From the NCBI GenBank assembly GCA_002007745.1, contig CP019882.1, positions 1,178,001 through 1,242,000 of the forward strand: DNA of 64,000 bases, in the 5' to 3' direction. The notes under the pieces are model-generated. The model ran no database searches. It was not told the DNA's origin and saw nothing but the letters and a program-made list of their open reading frames with translations. Position numbers and translations under genes: made by a program. Shown here in pieces: positions 46,193 to 54,780 of the stretch. Each line of letters starts with the position of its first letter. Position 1 is the first letter of the stretch. Origin of the DNA: Mycolicibacterium litorale. Lineage in GTDB: Bacteria; Actinomycetota; Actinomycetes; Mycobacteriales; Mycobacteriaceae.

Positions 46193-46977
46193 AGAACGCT
46201 CCTCATGTACAGCTCACCGGCGGCGGTGTGGGCGACCCGAATCGGCGTGCCGTATAGATGGGTCAGTAGTTCGTCATCGACCACGCTGTCGATCGGGGCA
46301 TAGTGCGGGTGTCCGTCGAGCAGGTAGATCGCGCTGTCCAGGATGGGTAACAGCGGGTTGATGTCATGGGCGACAAGCACGATCGTCACGCTCAGCTCTC
46401 GATGCAGCCGGGCGAGCAACACCGCGATCTCACGTTGGCTGCGCAGGTCCAGCGAGGCCAACGGTTCGTCGAGGATCAGCATGCGGGGCTCGGCCACCAA
46501 AGCCTCGGCAATCGCCACCCGCTGTCGTTGCCCGCCGGAGAGCATCGACAGGCGCTTGGTCGCGAATGCCTGTGCGTCGACCGCAGTCAGCGCCTCGCGC
46601 ACTCGCTGACGCTGGGCCGCCGACGCGCGGCCAGGGCGCCAGCTGTTGCCGGTCAACCCGAGTAACACCGCGTCATCGGCGCGGATGGCTTCACCGACGG
46701 TCGCCGCGTAATGCTGTGGCACGAAGCCGATGGACGTGTTGTCCACGCCGGGATCCCTGCCGAAAACCTTGAGGCTTCCCGATGCCACCGGAACCAAGCC
46801 CAGCACCATCTGCAGCAAGGTGGTCTTACCCGCGCCGTTCGCACCGATGACCGCGACGACCGCACCCGCGGGTACCTCGAAGGTCGCCTGTGACCAGATC
46901 ACTCGGCCACCGCGCACCGCGCTGACGCCGGTGAATGACAGCGCGCTGCGATCGAGGGCTGGATCAGACGGTGACAC
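46189..46977 (-). CDS. znuC: Zinc ABC transporter ATP-binding protein
   Basis: 262 residues, GTG start inside the 3' end of znuA (14-bp overlap). Walker [13 protein letters not shown]-loop IGFVPQHYA, signature LSGGQRQRVAIAEAL, Walker B LILDEPLASLD and the switch LVAHD are all present. ATPase of the ZnuABC zinc importer. Confidence 0.92.
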   Translation of the reverse strand: MSPSDPALDRSALSFTGVSAVRGGRVIWSQATFEVPAGAVVAVIGANGAGKTTLLQMVLGLVPVASGSLKVFGRDPGVDNTSIGFVPQHYAATVGEAIRADDAVLLGLTGNSWRPGRASAAQRQRVREALTAVDAQAFATKRLSMLSGGQRQRVAIAEALVAEPRMLILDEPLASLDLRSQREIAVLLARLHRELSVTIVLVAHDINPLLPILDSAIYLLDGHPHYAPIDSVVDDELLTHLYGTPIRVAHTAAGELYMRSVL

Positions 46978-47938
46978 CGAGGGCCTTGGCCAGCGCGGTC
47001 AGTTGGTCATCCTGCCAGGTGACGAAGGAGGTCACCCCGGGCGGAACGGTTTCGGTGACGTCGACCACCGGGACGTTGGCCTGTTCGGCGGCGGACCGAA
47101 TCTGCTGGGGTATCGACCCCTCTGTCTGGGTGTTGTAGATGAGGACATCGATCTGGTGATTCGCCAAAGCATTTCGAAATGCTTCGATATCGGCGGGGGA
47201 GGGGTCGGACTCGTTGGCCGACGCCTTCTGGTAGCCCTCGGGTGTCTTGTCGACAAGACCGAGCGCTTGTGCCTGGTAGTCGAAGATGCCCTCGGTGGCG
47301 GCGTAGGACTTGCCCGATGCCCCGGCCTTGATCTTGTCGATCAACGAGTCGTACGGCTGGAGCGCGGTGGCGAAATCGCTTCGTTCGGTGCCGAAGTAGC
47401 CGGCGGCTTGGGGTGCGAGCTTACTCAGTTCGGCGGTCACCGCGTCGGCGACGGCGCCAACCGCGGTGGGGCTGTACCACAGATGCGGGTTGGCGCCGTC
47501 TGGCGTCTTGGTGACGTCGGCGGCACTGATCACCGGCGCCGACGGTGCGGAGGTTCTGGCCAGGTCGGCTGCCCAGTGGTCGTAATCGGCGCCGTTGATG
47601 ACAACGAGTTTGGCCCCGGCGAAGGACGCGGCGTCGGCCGGCGCCGGCTCGTAGTCGTGCGGGTCGACCGACGAGCTGGCCAAGATCGTCTTGACCCTGG
47701 CGCACTTTCCACCCAGCTGGGAGACGATGTCTCCCCACTGGTCCACGCTGACGACGACATCGACTGGCGCAGTCGGGCAATCCTGCGGTGCCGCAGCGGT
47801 ACCCGAACCTGTCGCCGTTGGACTAGGTGTCGACGTCGTCCCAGAGGCGGACTTGTCGGTGCCGCAGGCGGCTGCTGGGAGGACGAGGGCCACGAGCGCG
47901 GCGACGGCGAGTCGTTTGGGGGAAATCAAGGCGGACAT
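46964..47938 (-). CDS. znuA: Zinc-binding lipoprotein of the Znu importer
   Basis: 324 residues. The lipobox LPAAAC (Cys25) ends the signal peptide. The cluster A-I metal-binding fold shows His ligands in VDPHDYEP and ANPHLWYSP, and a later YNTQTEG region. There is only a weak His-rich loop. It captures zinc outside the membrane for ZnuBC. A Zur-box-like palindrome lies 7-28 bp upstream. Confidence 0.9.
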   Translation of the reverse strand: MSALISPKRLAVAALVALVLPAAACGTDKSASGTTSTPSPTATGSGTAAAPQDCPTAPVDVVVSVDQWGDIVSQLGGKCARVKTILASSSVDPHDYEPAPADAASFAGAKLVVINGADYDHWAADLARTSAPSAPVISAADVTKTPDGANPHLWYSPTAVGAVADAVTAELSKLAPQAAGYFGTERSDFATALQPYDSLIDKIKAGASGKSYAATEGIFDYQAQALGLVDKTPEGYQKASANESDPSPADIEAFRNALANHQIDVLIYNTQTEGSIPQQIRSAAEQANVPVVDVTETVPPGVTSFVTWQDDQLTALAKALGVTV

Positions 47939-47944
47939 AGGGCT

Positions 47945-47966
47945 AAACGATAATGGTTTTCATTTG
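47945..47966 (-). promoter_or_regulatory. Zur-box-like site upstream of znuA
   Basis: On the minus strand the core reads TGAAAACCATTATCG, an imperfect form of the TGAAAA-N3-TTTTCA palindrome used by mycobacterial Zur. It lies in the 34-bp gap after ctpC and marks a separate promoter for znuA-znuC-znuB-zur. Confidence 0.65.
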
Positions 47967-47972
47967 CATGCG

Positions 47973-50132
47973 CTATAGGTTGTCGCCTGGCAGTTTCCCG
48001 CTGAACAGTTGAAAGCGGATCAGCCGCGAGCTGTTGGCAACGACGGCGACCGACGAGGCATTGTGCAGGATCGCGGCCATCACCGGTGAGAGCGCACCGC
48101 CTGCACCGACCAGCAGGCCCAACGCGTTGACCGCGATGGACATCCCGTAGTTCTGCCGGATCACAGTGATCGCGTGGCGGCCCAGGATCTGTAGATCGAG
48201 GATGCGTGCCAGAACGTCGCCGGCGAGCGCGACGTCGGCAGTCTCCACCGCGACGTCGGTTCCGGCCATTCCCATCGCGATGCCGATGTCGGCGGCCGCC
48301 AGCGCTGGTGCATCGTTGACGCCGTCACCCACCATGGCCACGACGTGACCGTCGTTGCGCAATTGTGCGATGACCGCGAGTTTGTCCTCCGGCAGAACTT
48401 CGGCTCGCCATTCGTCGATACCGACGAGTTCGGCTACGGCGCGGGCGGTTTCGGGGTGGTCGCCGGTCAGCATGATGACGCGCTGGACGCCTCTGCGGCG
48501 CAGCGCGCCGACCACGGCGGCCGCATCCGGACGGGTCTCATCGCGCAGGCTGATCAGGCCAACCAGTTTGCCGTCCACGGCCAGCAGCAGTGGCGTCTCG
48601 GCCTGCTGCTGCAGGCGCGTCATCCATTCGGTTGCCTTCTTGGTCACCCGAACCTTCTCGCGGCGCAGCAGCTCACCGCTGCCCAGCAGCAAGGTGCGTC
48701 CATCTGCACGGGTGCGCATACCCAACCCGACAAGGACTTCGCACTCCTGATGGGGTGGAATCATGATTCGGCGTTCCTCGGTGGACCTGATGACGGCTTG
48801 GGCCAACGGGTGCCGGGAATGGATCTCGGAGCTGGCGGCGTAGGCAAGGACCTGTTCAGGTTGCCAGTCCTGGTGCAGAGCAATGACGTTGGTGACGACT
48901 GGGCGGCCGAAGGTGAGCGTTCCGGTCTTGTCGAACACGACCGCGGTGATGTTGCCGGCCTGCTCGAGGTGCGAGCCGCCCTTGATCAGGATGCCGCGCC
49001 GGGCTCCGTTGCCTATCGCGGCGCTGATCGCGGTCGGTGTGGCAAGGCCGACCGCACAGGGACAGGCCACCAGCAACATCGTCATCGCGCGGCGCACGTC
49101 GCCGGTCACGGCGAATGTCAGGGCCGAGAGCAGAAATGACGCGGGCACGAACCGGCGGGAGAAGTTCTCCCCGATGGTCTGGATCGGTGCCCGATCACGT
49201 TGCGCCTCCTCGACACGGGTGATGATGCGACCGATCGTCGTCTGGTTCCCGACGGCGGTCGCGGACACCCCGATCCGACCCTGGACCACGATGGAGCCGG
49301 CGTGGACGACGTCACCGACACCGATACTGACTGGAAGCGGTTCACCGGTGATCGCCGACTGATCCACGATGGCCTCCCCGTCCACCACGTCGCCATCGAC
49401 GGGGACCGCGACCTGCGCGTGGACTACCACCACGTCGTCGGGCTTGAGGTTGTCGGTCGGAACCTGAATCTCGGTACCGTCGGCCAACCGGATCCAGGCG
49501 GTGTCCTGGCCACCGGCGAGGAGGTCCGAGATGGCCCGGCGGGTACGGCGCAACGTCAGGTCCTGCAGGAACTCACCGATATTGAGCAGCCATAACACCG
49601 TCAGGGCCACGATGTTCTCCCGCAGCACCAAGCTGGCGATCGTCGCCGCGGAGACCAGCAGATCAGTACCCGCGGAACGTCTGCCACGTAGCGAAGCCAG
49701 CGCACCGCGGAGGAAGGGGTATCCAGTTACCAGCGTCACCGCCGAGGCGAACAACCGACTGCTGGGTCCGAGCAGGGCGGGCCGGCGCAGCAGGTAGCGG
49801 CGGGTGGCCAGCGCCAGTAGCGCGATGCCGCCGATCATCATCCGCACCACGTCGGCATTGGCGACTTCGGCGGATCGTGGCACCGCCGGTGCGGCGGACC
49901 GGCCCGGCGCATCGATAACGGCGCCGATGGTGCCGATCAGTGCTTCGGTGTCACACCGGGTCGGCGTGTACCAGACCACGACCGATCCCGTGCGTGGGTA
50001 GGCGTGCACCGCGCGCACACCGACCATCGCGGCCAGAGCGTCTTCGATGTCCACCGCGCGCCGTGAGTCACCCAGTAGTGCAGTGGATTCCATCCGGACC
50101 CGCCCGGCGGCATCGGACAGGATGGTCACCAC
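47973..50132 (-). CDS. ctpC: Metal-exporting P1B-type ATPase, CtpC homologue
   Basis: 719 residues from the tandem GTG at 50130-50132, equal in length to M. tuberculosis CtpC. The N-terminal domain (SDAAGRVRM, VHAYPRTGSVVVWYTPTR) lacks a CxxC. Then come the actuator TGEP, membrane metal motif LLVACPCAVGL, phosphorylation site FDKTGTLTFG, SRHPLA and GDGVNDAPAL. CtpC exports zinc or manganese and is linked to resistance to metal poisoning. The DUF1490 gene directly upstream is its usual partner. Confidence 0.93.
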   Translation of the reverse strand: MVTILSDAAGRVRMESTALLGDSRRAVDIEDALAAMVGVRAVHAYPRTGSVVVWYTPTRCDTEALIGTIGAVIDAPGRSAAPAVPRSAEVANADVVRMMIGGIALLALATRRYLLRRPALLGPSSRLFASAVTLVTGYPFLRGALASLRGRRSAGTDLLVSAATIASLVLRENIVALTVLWLLNIGEFLQDLTLRRTRRAISDLLAGGQDTAWIRLADGTEIQVPTDNLKPDDVVVVHAQVAVPVDGDVVDGEAIVDQSAITGEPLPVSIGVGDVVHAGSIVVQGRIGVSATAVGNQTTIGRIITRVEEAQRDRAPIQTIGENFSRRFVPASFLLSALTFAVTGDVRRAMTMLLVACPCAVGLATPTAISAAIGNGARRGILIKGGSHLEQAGNITAVVFDKTGTLTFGRPVVTNVIALHQDWQPEQVLAYAASSEIHSRHPLAQAVIRSTEERRIMIPPHQECEVLVGLGMRTRADGRTLLLGSGELLRREKVRVTKKATEWMTRLQQQAETPLLLAVDGKLVGLISLRDETRPDAAAVVGALRRRGVQRVIMLTGDHPETARAVAELVGIDEWRAEVLPEDKLAVIAQLRNDGHVVAMVGDGVNDAPALAAADIGIAMGMAGTDVAVETADVALAGDVLARILDLQILGRHAITVIRQNYGMSIAVNALGLLVGAGGALSPVMAAILHNASSVAVVANSSRLIRFQLFSGKLPGDNL

Positions 50133-50142
50133 AGCTGGGTGC

Positions 50143-50421
50143 TCAATGGTCGTGGCCGGCCGCACCGGCGACGGGCGCGGGTGCTTCCTCGCCGATCTGC
50201 TCGCGGGCCTCGGCCACCACATCGCCGATCGCCAGCCGGGCCCGTTCGGCGTTGGCCTCAGCGGCGCGTACGCCCCGCAGACCAAGCGCGGTCGCGTTCA
50301 CCGCTGCCTTTCGGACCGGCAGCTTGGTCGACGCTTTCCGGAGCACGTCGAATGCTGCCGCTCCGATGACGCCGGTGACCACCGTCGTTGCGGCCTTCGC
50401 TGCCACTGTATGCCACACCAT
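50143..50421 (-). CDS. DUF1490 protein, PacL-type partner of CtpC
   Basis: 92 residues. An N-terminal hydrophobic helix (AAKAATTVVTGVIGAAAF) precedes a helical part (GLRGVRAAEANAERARLAIG) and a tail ending AGHDH. PacL1 of M. tuberculosis (Rv3269) is a DUF1490 membrane protein next to CtpC that binds metal through a C-terminal Asp/His motif and stabilises the pump. Both the pairing and the Asp/His end are seen here. The second of two ATGs is used because AGG sits at proper distance. Confidence 0.85.
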   Translation of the reverse strand: MVWHTVAAKAATTVVTGVIGAAAFDVLRKASTKLPVRKAAVNATALGLRGVRAAEANAERARLAIGDVVAEAREQIGEEAPAPVAGAAGHDH

Positions 50422-50443
50422 CATTCACCTAACTCTGGGTTGA

Positions 50444-50539
50444 TCACGACGCGGTCTTCTTGCGGCATACCGCGGGGCATCGGGCCCGCAGGCGCCATGC
50501 CTGGTCCGGATCGACCTTCATGTGCGCTCGGTCGCTCAC
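50444..50539 (-). CDS. Possible 31-residue peptide coupled to rpmE2
   Basis: A GTG at 50537-50539 overlaps the rpmE2 stop as GTGA and opens a 32-codon frame. It reads [18 protein letters not shown] then [13 protein letters not shown]. It is very basic and has a CxxxC pair. It lies within the Zur-controlled unit COG0523-rpmE2. The basic composition is ribosomal-protein-like, but I recognise no family (it does not match L36). An internal ATG would give 25 residues. Confidence 0.4.
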   Translation of the reverse strand: MSDRAHMKVDPDQAWRLRARCPAVCRKKTAS

Positions 50540-50793
50540 CGACGCTCTCCGTACCGTCGGCGGAACTTCTCGACCTGTCCGGCCGTGTCCATGATGCGGC
50601 GCTCTCTGGTCCAAAACGGGTGCAAGTCGGACGTCACCTCGACCACCACCAGGGGATAGGTCTGCGTCCCGTCGGCTGTCTCGAACTCGATTGTCCGCGA
50701 CGAGGTGATCGTGGAGCGCGTGAGGAAAGCGGTACCCGTGGTGGCGTCCTGGAAGACCACGGGGCGGTACTGGGGATGGATGCCTGGTTTCAT
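50536..50793 (-). CDS. rpmE2: Ribosomal protein L31 type B (zinc-free paralogue)
   Basis: 85 residues. [20 protein letters not shown] and [20 protein letters not shown] are the L31 signature, and the CxxC zinc pair of the standard L31 is missing. Such C-minus paralogues replace the zinc-binding form under zinc starvation and release the metal. ATGA overlap with the COG0523 gene upstream indicates one mRNA. Confidence 0.95.
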   Translation of the reverse strand: MKPGIHPQYRPVVFQDATTGTAFLTRSTITSSRTIEFETADGTQTYPLVVVEVTSDLHPFWTRERRIMDTAGQVEKFRRRYGERR

Positions 50794-51986
50794 CGCTCGT
50801 CTCCGAATCTGCTTCTAGGGGTTGGTAGTTCGGCATGCTCAACCGATTCGTCGCACGGGTCCTCATGCCAGTCGCCGAACGGGTCGTCGAAGTGCGCCCA
50901 CAGCTCGGGGCGGGCCATCTCGTCGTCGGTCAGCAGGGCGCCGCTCAACGTCGCGGTGATCTCCTCGGGTTCGGCGCCGCAGGCCAGTATCGACATCGAG
51001 GTATGGCGGTCGCCGTGCTGTTCGTCCCAGATCAGGCCGGCCAGCGCCCGGCGTTCCGACTCCACGTAGGCGATTTCGGAATCATCCATGGCGGCAAGCC
51101 ATTTTCCGCCGGAGCTGACCCGAAGCCCGCCGCCGGCAGACTCCAGGTACATCATCTGGTCGGGCTGGCTGGCCAGCCACAGCCGGCCGCGGGTGCGCAC
51201 CACGCCGGTGAGCAGGATGTCGACCGCGTCGTGCAGCCGGTGCGGGTGAAAGGGCCGGCCGGTGTCGAATTCGACGATCTTGACGTCCCCGTCGGCGTCC
51301 AGCTGCGGTTGACCGACGAGCAGCGGGCCGCACGGATCGTCGCTGCGGCCGCGGCGCGCTGCGTGGTCGAGGTTCGTCAGTGCTTCTTCGACATGGTGCT
51401 CGGACCGGACGATCCACGCCCGGGCTGCCAGCCGCCGCAGGACCGCGAGGATCCTGCCGTCGAGTTGCGGCGCCACCAGGACATCGGCGAACTCGGTCTG
51501 GCCGACGACGACCTGGGCCACGGTACGTCCATCGTCCAGCTCGTCGTCACCGAGCGCGGCGGGAAGCCATTCGGCGGCGTCCAGGCAGACGACGACTCCG
51601 GCGATGTGGACATCGCGGGCTGCCGGGCCGTCGGCGTATCCGGGGCCCATGTGCACCCGGACATGGTTGATCGCCCAGCAGATGGGTTCGGGTTCCAGCC
51701 AGTTGTCGAGATGGACGACGATCCGGTCGACGTCGTCGCGGCGGTGCAGACGGCGCAGCAGAACGAGCAGGTCGTTGCGGACCGTGCAGGACAGGCACCC
51801 GTGCCGGAGCTCCAACACGGAGTCCGACGTGGACAGGATGCCGTTCTGCACGTTGCTCACCAAGCGGTGCACCACGTGGCCGTCGAACCTGTGCCGTACG
51901 ACGAGTGTCCTCTGGTGTCGCAGCAGGACTCTGGCGACGGCATCGGTGTCGCCTTGGCCCGCGACCAGCAGTACCGGCGTCCGCAC
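50790..51986 (-). CDS. COG0523-family putative metal chaperone, Rv0106-like, with degenerate P-loop
   Basis: 398 residues from a GTG at 51984-51986 with AGGAGG upstream; a longer reading would run into the Zur box. It resembles the Zur-regulated M. tuberculosis Rv0106. The COG0523 outline is kept: metal-type motif [31 protein letters not shown], and the C-terminal [12 protein letters not shown] domain ending in [13 protein letters not shown]. The N-terminal Walker A is not GxxxxGKT but [12 protein letters not shown], so GTP hydrolysis is doubtful. It probably helps distribute scarce zinc. Confidence 0.88.
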   Translation of the reverse strand: MRTPVLLVAGQGDTDAVARVLLRHQRTLVVRHRFDGHVVHRLVSNVQNGILSTSDSVLELRHGCLSCTVRNDLLVLLRRLHRRDDVDRIVVHLDNWLEPEPICWAINHVRVHMGPGYADGPAARDVHIAGVVVCLDAAEWLPAALGDDELDDGRTVAQVVVGQTEFADVLVAPQLDGRILAVLRRLAARAWIVRSEHHVEEALTNLDHAARRGRSDDPCGPLLVGQPQLDADGDVKIVEFDTGRPFHPHRLHDAVDILLTGVVRTRGRLWLASQPDQMMYLESAGGGLRVSSGGKWLAAMDDSEIAYVESERRALAGLIWDEQHGDRHTSMSILACGAEPEEITATLSGALLTDDEMARPELWAHFDDPFGDWHEDPCDESVEHAELPTPRSRFGDER

Positions 51987-51999
51987 TACGCCTCCTGTA

Positions 52000-52016
52000 T
52001 TGAAAACGATTTCCAT
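52000..52016 (-). promoter_or_regulatory. Zur box of the COG0523-rpmE2 unit
   Basis: TTGAAAACGATTTCCAT (plus strand), 14 bp upstream of the COG0523 GTG. It matches TGAAAA-N3-TTTTCA with one substitution per arm. Confidence 0.8.
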
Positions 52017-52054
52017 TAGCGTGCCCCACACGGTACAGTCCGAATCGGCACTTG

Positions 52055-52073
52055 TCGAAAATCGTTTTCATTA
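52055..52073 (+). promoter_or_regulatory. Zur box of the rpmB2 operon
   Basis: TCGAAAATCGTTTTCATTA, 20 bp upstream of the rpmB2 start. It is the best of the three Zur-like palindromes in the window. Confidence 0.82.
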
Positions 52074-52092
52074 ATTCTCGCGGGAGGTCTTC

Positions 52093-52329
52093 GTGTCCGC
52101 ACGCTGCCAGGTCACTGGCCGCGAGCCGGGTTTCGGCAACTCGGTATCGCATTCGCACCGGCGTACCGGCCGCCGCTGGTCGCCCAACATCCAACTCAAG
52201 ACCTACTACCTGCCCTCGGAGAACCGGCGCGTCCGGCTGCGGGTCAGCGCCAAGGGCATCAAGGTCATCGATCGCGACGGGATCGAGGCCGTTGTCGCGC
52301 GGCTTCGTCGGGAAGGTCAGAAAATCTGA
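52093..52329 (+). CDS. rpmB2: Ribosomal protein L28 (zinc-free paralogue)
   Basis: 78 residues, GTG start with GGGAGG upstream. [24 protein letters not shown] (two adjacent parts) and [16 protein letters not shown] are L28 marks. The zinc Cys pairs are reduced to a single Cys (ARCQVTG). First gene of the Zur-controlled ribosomal operon. Confidence 0.95.
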   Translation: MSARCQVTGREPGFGNSVSHSHRRTGRRWSPNIQLKTYYLPSENRRVRLRVSAKGIKVIDRDGIEAVVARLRREGQKI

Positions 52330-52493
52330 TGGCGCGCAGCGAGATTCGCCCCATTGTCAAGCTCCGCTCGACGGCCGGGACCGGCTACACCTATGTCACC
52401 AAGAAGAACCGACGCAACGACCCCGACCGCCTGGTGTTGCGCAAGTACGACCCCGTCGTCCGTCGGCACGTCGACTTCAGAGAGGAGCGCTGA
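52329..52493 (+). CDS. rpmG2: Ribosomal protein L33 (zinc-free paralogue)
   Basis: 54 residues: [51 protein letters not shown]. No Cys at all, so it is the C-minus form. Its ATG shares one base with the rpmB2 stop (TGATG). Confidence 0.95.
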   Translation: MARSEIRPIVKLRSTAGTGYTYVTKKNRRNDPDRLVLRKYDPVVRRHVDFREER

Positions 52494-52494
52494 C

Positions 52495-52800
52495 ATGGCC
52501 AAACGGTCCAAGATCGTCAAGAACGACCGGCGCATCGAGATCGTCGCCCGGTACGCCGAGCGTCGCGCCGAACTCAAACGCATCATCTCCTCACCACACA
52601 GCTCGATCGACCAAAAGGTCGCCGCCCAAAGTGAATTGGCGCGCCAGCCGCGCGACGCCAGTCCGGTGCGGGTGCGCAACCGGGACGCCGTCGACGGGCG
52701 CCCGCGCGGACACCTGCGCAAGTTCGGGCTGTCCCGGGTGCGAGTACGCGAACTGGCCCACCAGGGTCATCTCCCCGGCGTGCGGAAGGCGAGCTGGTGA
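52495..52800 (+). CDS. rpsN2: Ribosomal protein S14 (zinc-free, long form)
   Basis: 101 residues, the long C-minus type. [20 protein letters not shown] and the C-terminal [20 protein letters not shown] are S14 signatures without the CxxC...CxxC zinc finger. It starts one base after the rpmG2 stop and overlaps rpsR2 by 4 bp. Confidence 0.96.
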   Translation: MAKRSKIVKNDRRIEIVARYAERRAELKRIISSPHSSIDQKVAAQSELARQPRDASPVRVRNRDAVDGRPRGHLRKFGLSRVRVRELAHQGHLPGVRKASW

Positions 52801-53057
52801 AGGCGGCCAAATCCCGGCGGCGGACAACCCCGGTCGCAGACGGCAAGCCCCGGCGCAATCAGCTCACGAGCATGGGCCTGACGTCGGTCGACTATAAGGA
52901 CACCGCGACGCTGCGGGTCTTCATCTCCGAGCGGGGCAAGATCCGGTCCCGCCGGGTCACCGGTCTCACGGTCGGCCAGCAGCGCGAGATCGCGACCGCG
53001 ATCAAGAACGCCAGGGAGATGGCGCTATTGCCGTACCCGACGTCGAAGTCGGGATAG
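52797..53057 (+). CDS. rpsR2: Ribosomal protein S18 (zinc-free paralogue)
   Basis: 86 residues, GTG start overlapping the rpsN2 stop (GTGA). [20 protein letters not shown] and [20 protein letters not shown] are S18 marks. No Cys is present. Fourth ribosomal gene of the Zur operon. Confidence 0.95.
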   Translation: MKAAKSRRRTTPVADGKPRRNQLTSMGLTSVDYKDTATLRVFISERGKIRSRRVTGLTVGQQREIATAIKNAREMALLPYPTSKSG

Positions 53058-53429
53058 ATGCCGATCCGGCGTGCGTTCACCCTGGTGGTCTGTGTCGGGT
53101 GCGCGGGGCAGCTCGACGACTCGTGGCTCGATGAGTTGCGGGCTGTCGTGCGGTTGTTTCCGCACGGGATGCTGGTGTCGACCAGCTGTCTGCTGGGCTC
53201 GGGTTACTGCACGACGCGGCCGGGCGCCGGTGTGATCGCGATGTTGCAACCGTGCGCCCTCGACCGCTCACCGGCCGGCCGCGCGCGGTGGATCGGGCCG
53301 ATCACCGACGACGGCGACGTGGCCGACGTCTGCGATTGGATTGTGCGGGGCAAGTGGAGTTCAGGCGCCTTGCCGGCCCGCCTGCGCCACCCGCTGGCGC
53401 AGTTGAGCTACGCCAGCCGCCGCAACTGA
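53058..53429 (+). CDS. Cys-rich protein, candidate Mpy recruitment factor (Mrf)
   Basis: 123 residues, the ATG directly following the rpsR2 stop, so it belongs to the same mRNA. Five Cys are placed at 12, 15 (VVCVGC), 44, 51 (TSCLLGSGYC) and 66 (MLQPC), a pattern like thioredoxin-fold [2Fe-2S] ferredoxins or a zinc sensor. In M. smegmatis the C-minus ribosomal operon also encodes Mrf, a factor that recruits the hibernation protein Mpy to ribosomes in zinc-poor cells. Position and size fit that gene; identity is inference from context. Confidence 0.6.
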   Translation: MPIRRAFTLVVCVGCAGQLDDSWLDELRAVVRLFPHGMLVSTSCLLGSGYCTTRPGAGVIAMLQPCALDRSPAGRARWIGPITDDGDVADVCDWIVRGKWSSGALPARLRHPLAQLSYASRRN

Positions 53430-53432
53430 TGC

Positions 53433-54623
53433 CTAACGGTCCGCGCGCTGGTAGGCCGTGACCACGGCCGCGCCACCCAAACCGATGTTGTGTTGCAATG
53501 CGGCGCTGACGTTGTCCACCTGCCGTTTGTCGGCAGTGCCGCGCAACTGCCAGGTGAGCTCGCTGCACTGAGCCAGGCCGGTCGCGCCGAGCGGGTGGCC
53601 CTTGGAGATCAGTCCGCCCGACGGGTTGACCACCCACCGGCCGCCGTAGGTGGTGTCGGCCGCGTCGATCAACTTGGGTGCCTCGCCCTCGCCGCACAGG
53701 CCCAGGGCCTCGTAGAGCAGCAGTTCGTTGGCCGAGAAGCAGTCGTGCAGCTCGATGACCTGGAAATCCGCCGGGCCCAGCCCGCTCTGGTCGTAAACCT
53801 GGCGTGCCGCTTGCACATTCATGTCGTAGCCGATGATGTTCTTGGCCGAGCCGTCGAACGTCGAGGCGAAGTCGGTGGTCATCGATTGCCCGACGATCTC
53901 CACGGCTTGGCCCGCCAGACCGTGCTGGTCGACGAACGCCTCGGAGGCCAGCACCACCGCGGCCGAACCGTCGGAGGTCGGCGAGCACTGCAGCTTGGTC
54001 AGCGGATCGGAGATCATCTTCGCCGCCATGATGTCGGAGAGGCTGTACTCCTCCTGGAACTGGGCGTACGGGTTGTTCACCGAATGCTTGTGGTTCTTGT
54101 AGCCGATCTTGGCGAAATGCTCCGCGGTGGCGCCGTATTGGCGCATGTACTCACGGCCTGCCGCACCGAACATCCACGGCGCCACCGGGAAGGCGAACTC
54201 GTCGATCTCGGCGAGCGCCTTGACATGGCGACCCAGCGGCGTCTCGCGGTCGGTGGCACCGCCGCCCAGCGAGCCCGGCTGCATCTTCTCGAACCCGAGA
54301 GCCAGCACGCAGTCGGAGAGTCCACCACGAATCGCCTGTGCTCCTAGGAACAGCGCAGTCGATCCCGTCGAGCAGTTGTTGTTGACGTTGACGATCGGGA
54401 TGCCGGTCATCCCCAGCTCGTAGAGTGCGCGCTGCCCGGAGGTGGAGTCACCCGAGCAGTAGCCGACGAAACCCTGTTCGATCTGGCCGTAATCCACGCC
54501 CGCGTCGGCCAGCGCCTTGGTGCCCGACTCGCGCGCCATGTCCGGGTAGTCCCAGCCTTCGCGTCGCCCCGGCTTCTCGAACTTGGTCATCCCGACCCCG
54601 ACGACGAACACCCGGTTCGGCAT
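53433..54623 (-). CDS. Lipid-transfer protein/SCPx-type thiolase
   Basis: 396 residues from the ATG at 54623, after CAGGAGGG. The thiolase fold shows the nucleophilic Cys84 in [30 protein letters not shown], and [14 protein letters not shown] with the C-terminal catalytic His. It is of the Ltp/SCPx type, which in mycobacteria cleaves or condenses sterol side-chain CoA thioesters. It is divergent from the DapB-like gene, with a KstR-type site between them. Confidence 0.88.
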   Translation of the reverse strand: MPNRVFVVGVGMTKFEKPGRREGWDYPDMARESGTKALADAGVDYGQIEQGFVGYCSGDSTSGQRALYELGMTGIPIVNVNNNCSTGSTALFLGAQAIRGGLSDCVLALGFEKMQPGSLGGGATDRETPLGRHVKALAEIDEFAFPVAPWMFGAAGREYMRQYGATAEHFAKIGYKNHKHSVNNPYAQFQEEYSLSDIMAAKMISDPLTKLQCSPTSDGSAAVVLASEAFVDQHGLAGQAVEIVGQSMTTDFASTFDGSAKNIIGYDMNVQAARQVYDQSGLGPADFQVIELHDCFSANELLLYEALGLCGEGEAPKLIDAADTTYGGRWVVNPSGGLISKGHPLGATGLAQCSELTWQLRGTADKRQVDNVSAALQHNIGLGGAAVVTAYQRADR

Positions 54624-54662
54624 GGCTGGCCCTCCTGGTTGGCGCATCATTGCGAGTAGTTT

Positions 54663-54724
54663 CGCGAGCAGACGCAGAATCGCATACCGGACCCCGGAAT
54701 AATGCGAGTTTGCGTCTGCTCGCG
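54663..54724. repeat. Long inverted repeat (REP-like hairpin)
   Basis: Arms 54663-54685 and 54702-54724 match at 21 of 23 positions around a 16-nt loop; the outer 14 bases (CGCGAGCAGACGCA) pair perfectly. It resembles short dispersed palindromes of mycobacterial intergenic regions. It lies between the thiolase start and the KstR-type site. Confidence 0.7.
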
Positions 54725-54745
54725 GGCACTTCGTGTACATGTAGT

Positions 54746-54759
54746 TGTAACACGTTCTA
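54746..54759. promoter_or_regulatory. KstR-type operator
   Basis: TGTAACACGTTCTA fits the KstR consensus TnnAACnnGTTnnA exactly. It lies 21 bp before the DapB-like start and serves the divergent thiolase/oxidoreductase promoters. KstR represses sterol catabolism genes. Confidence 0.6.
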
Positions 54760-54780
54760 GTTTTCCGTGGAGGGACAACA

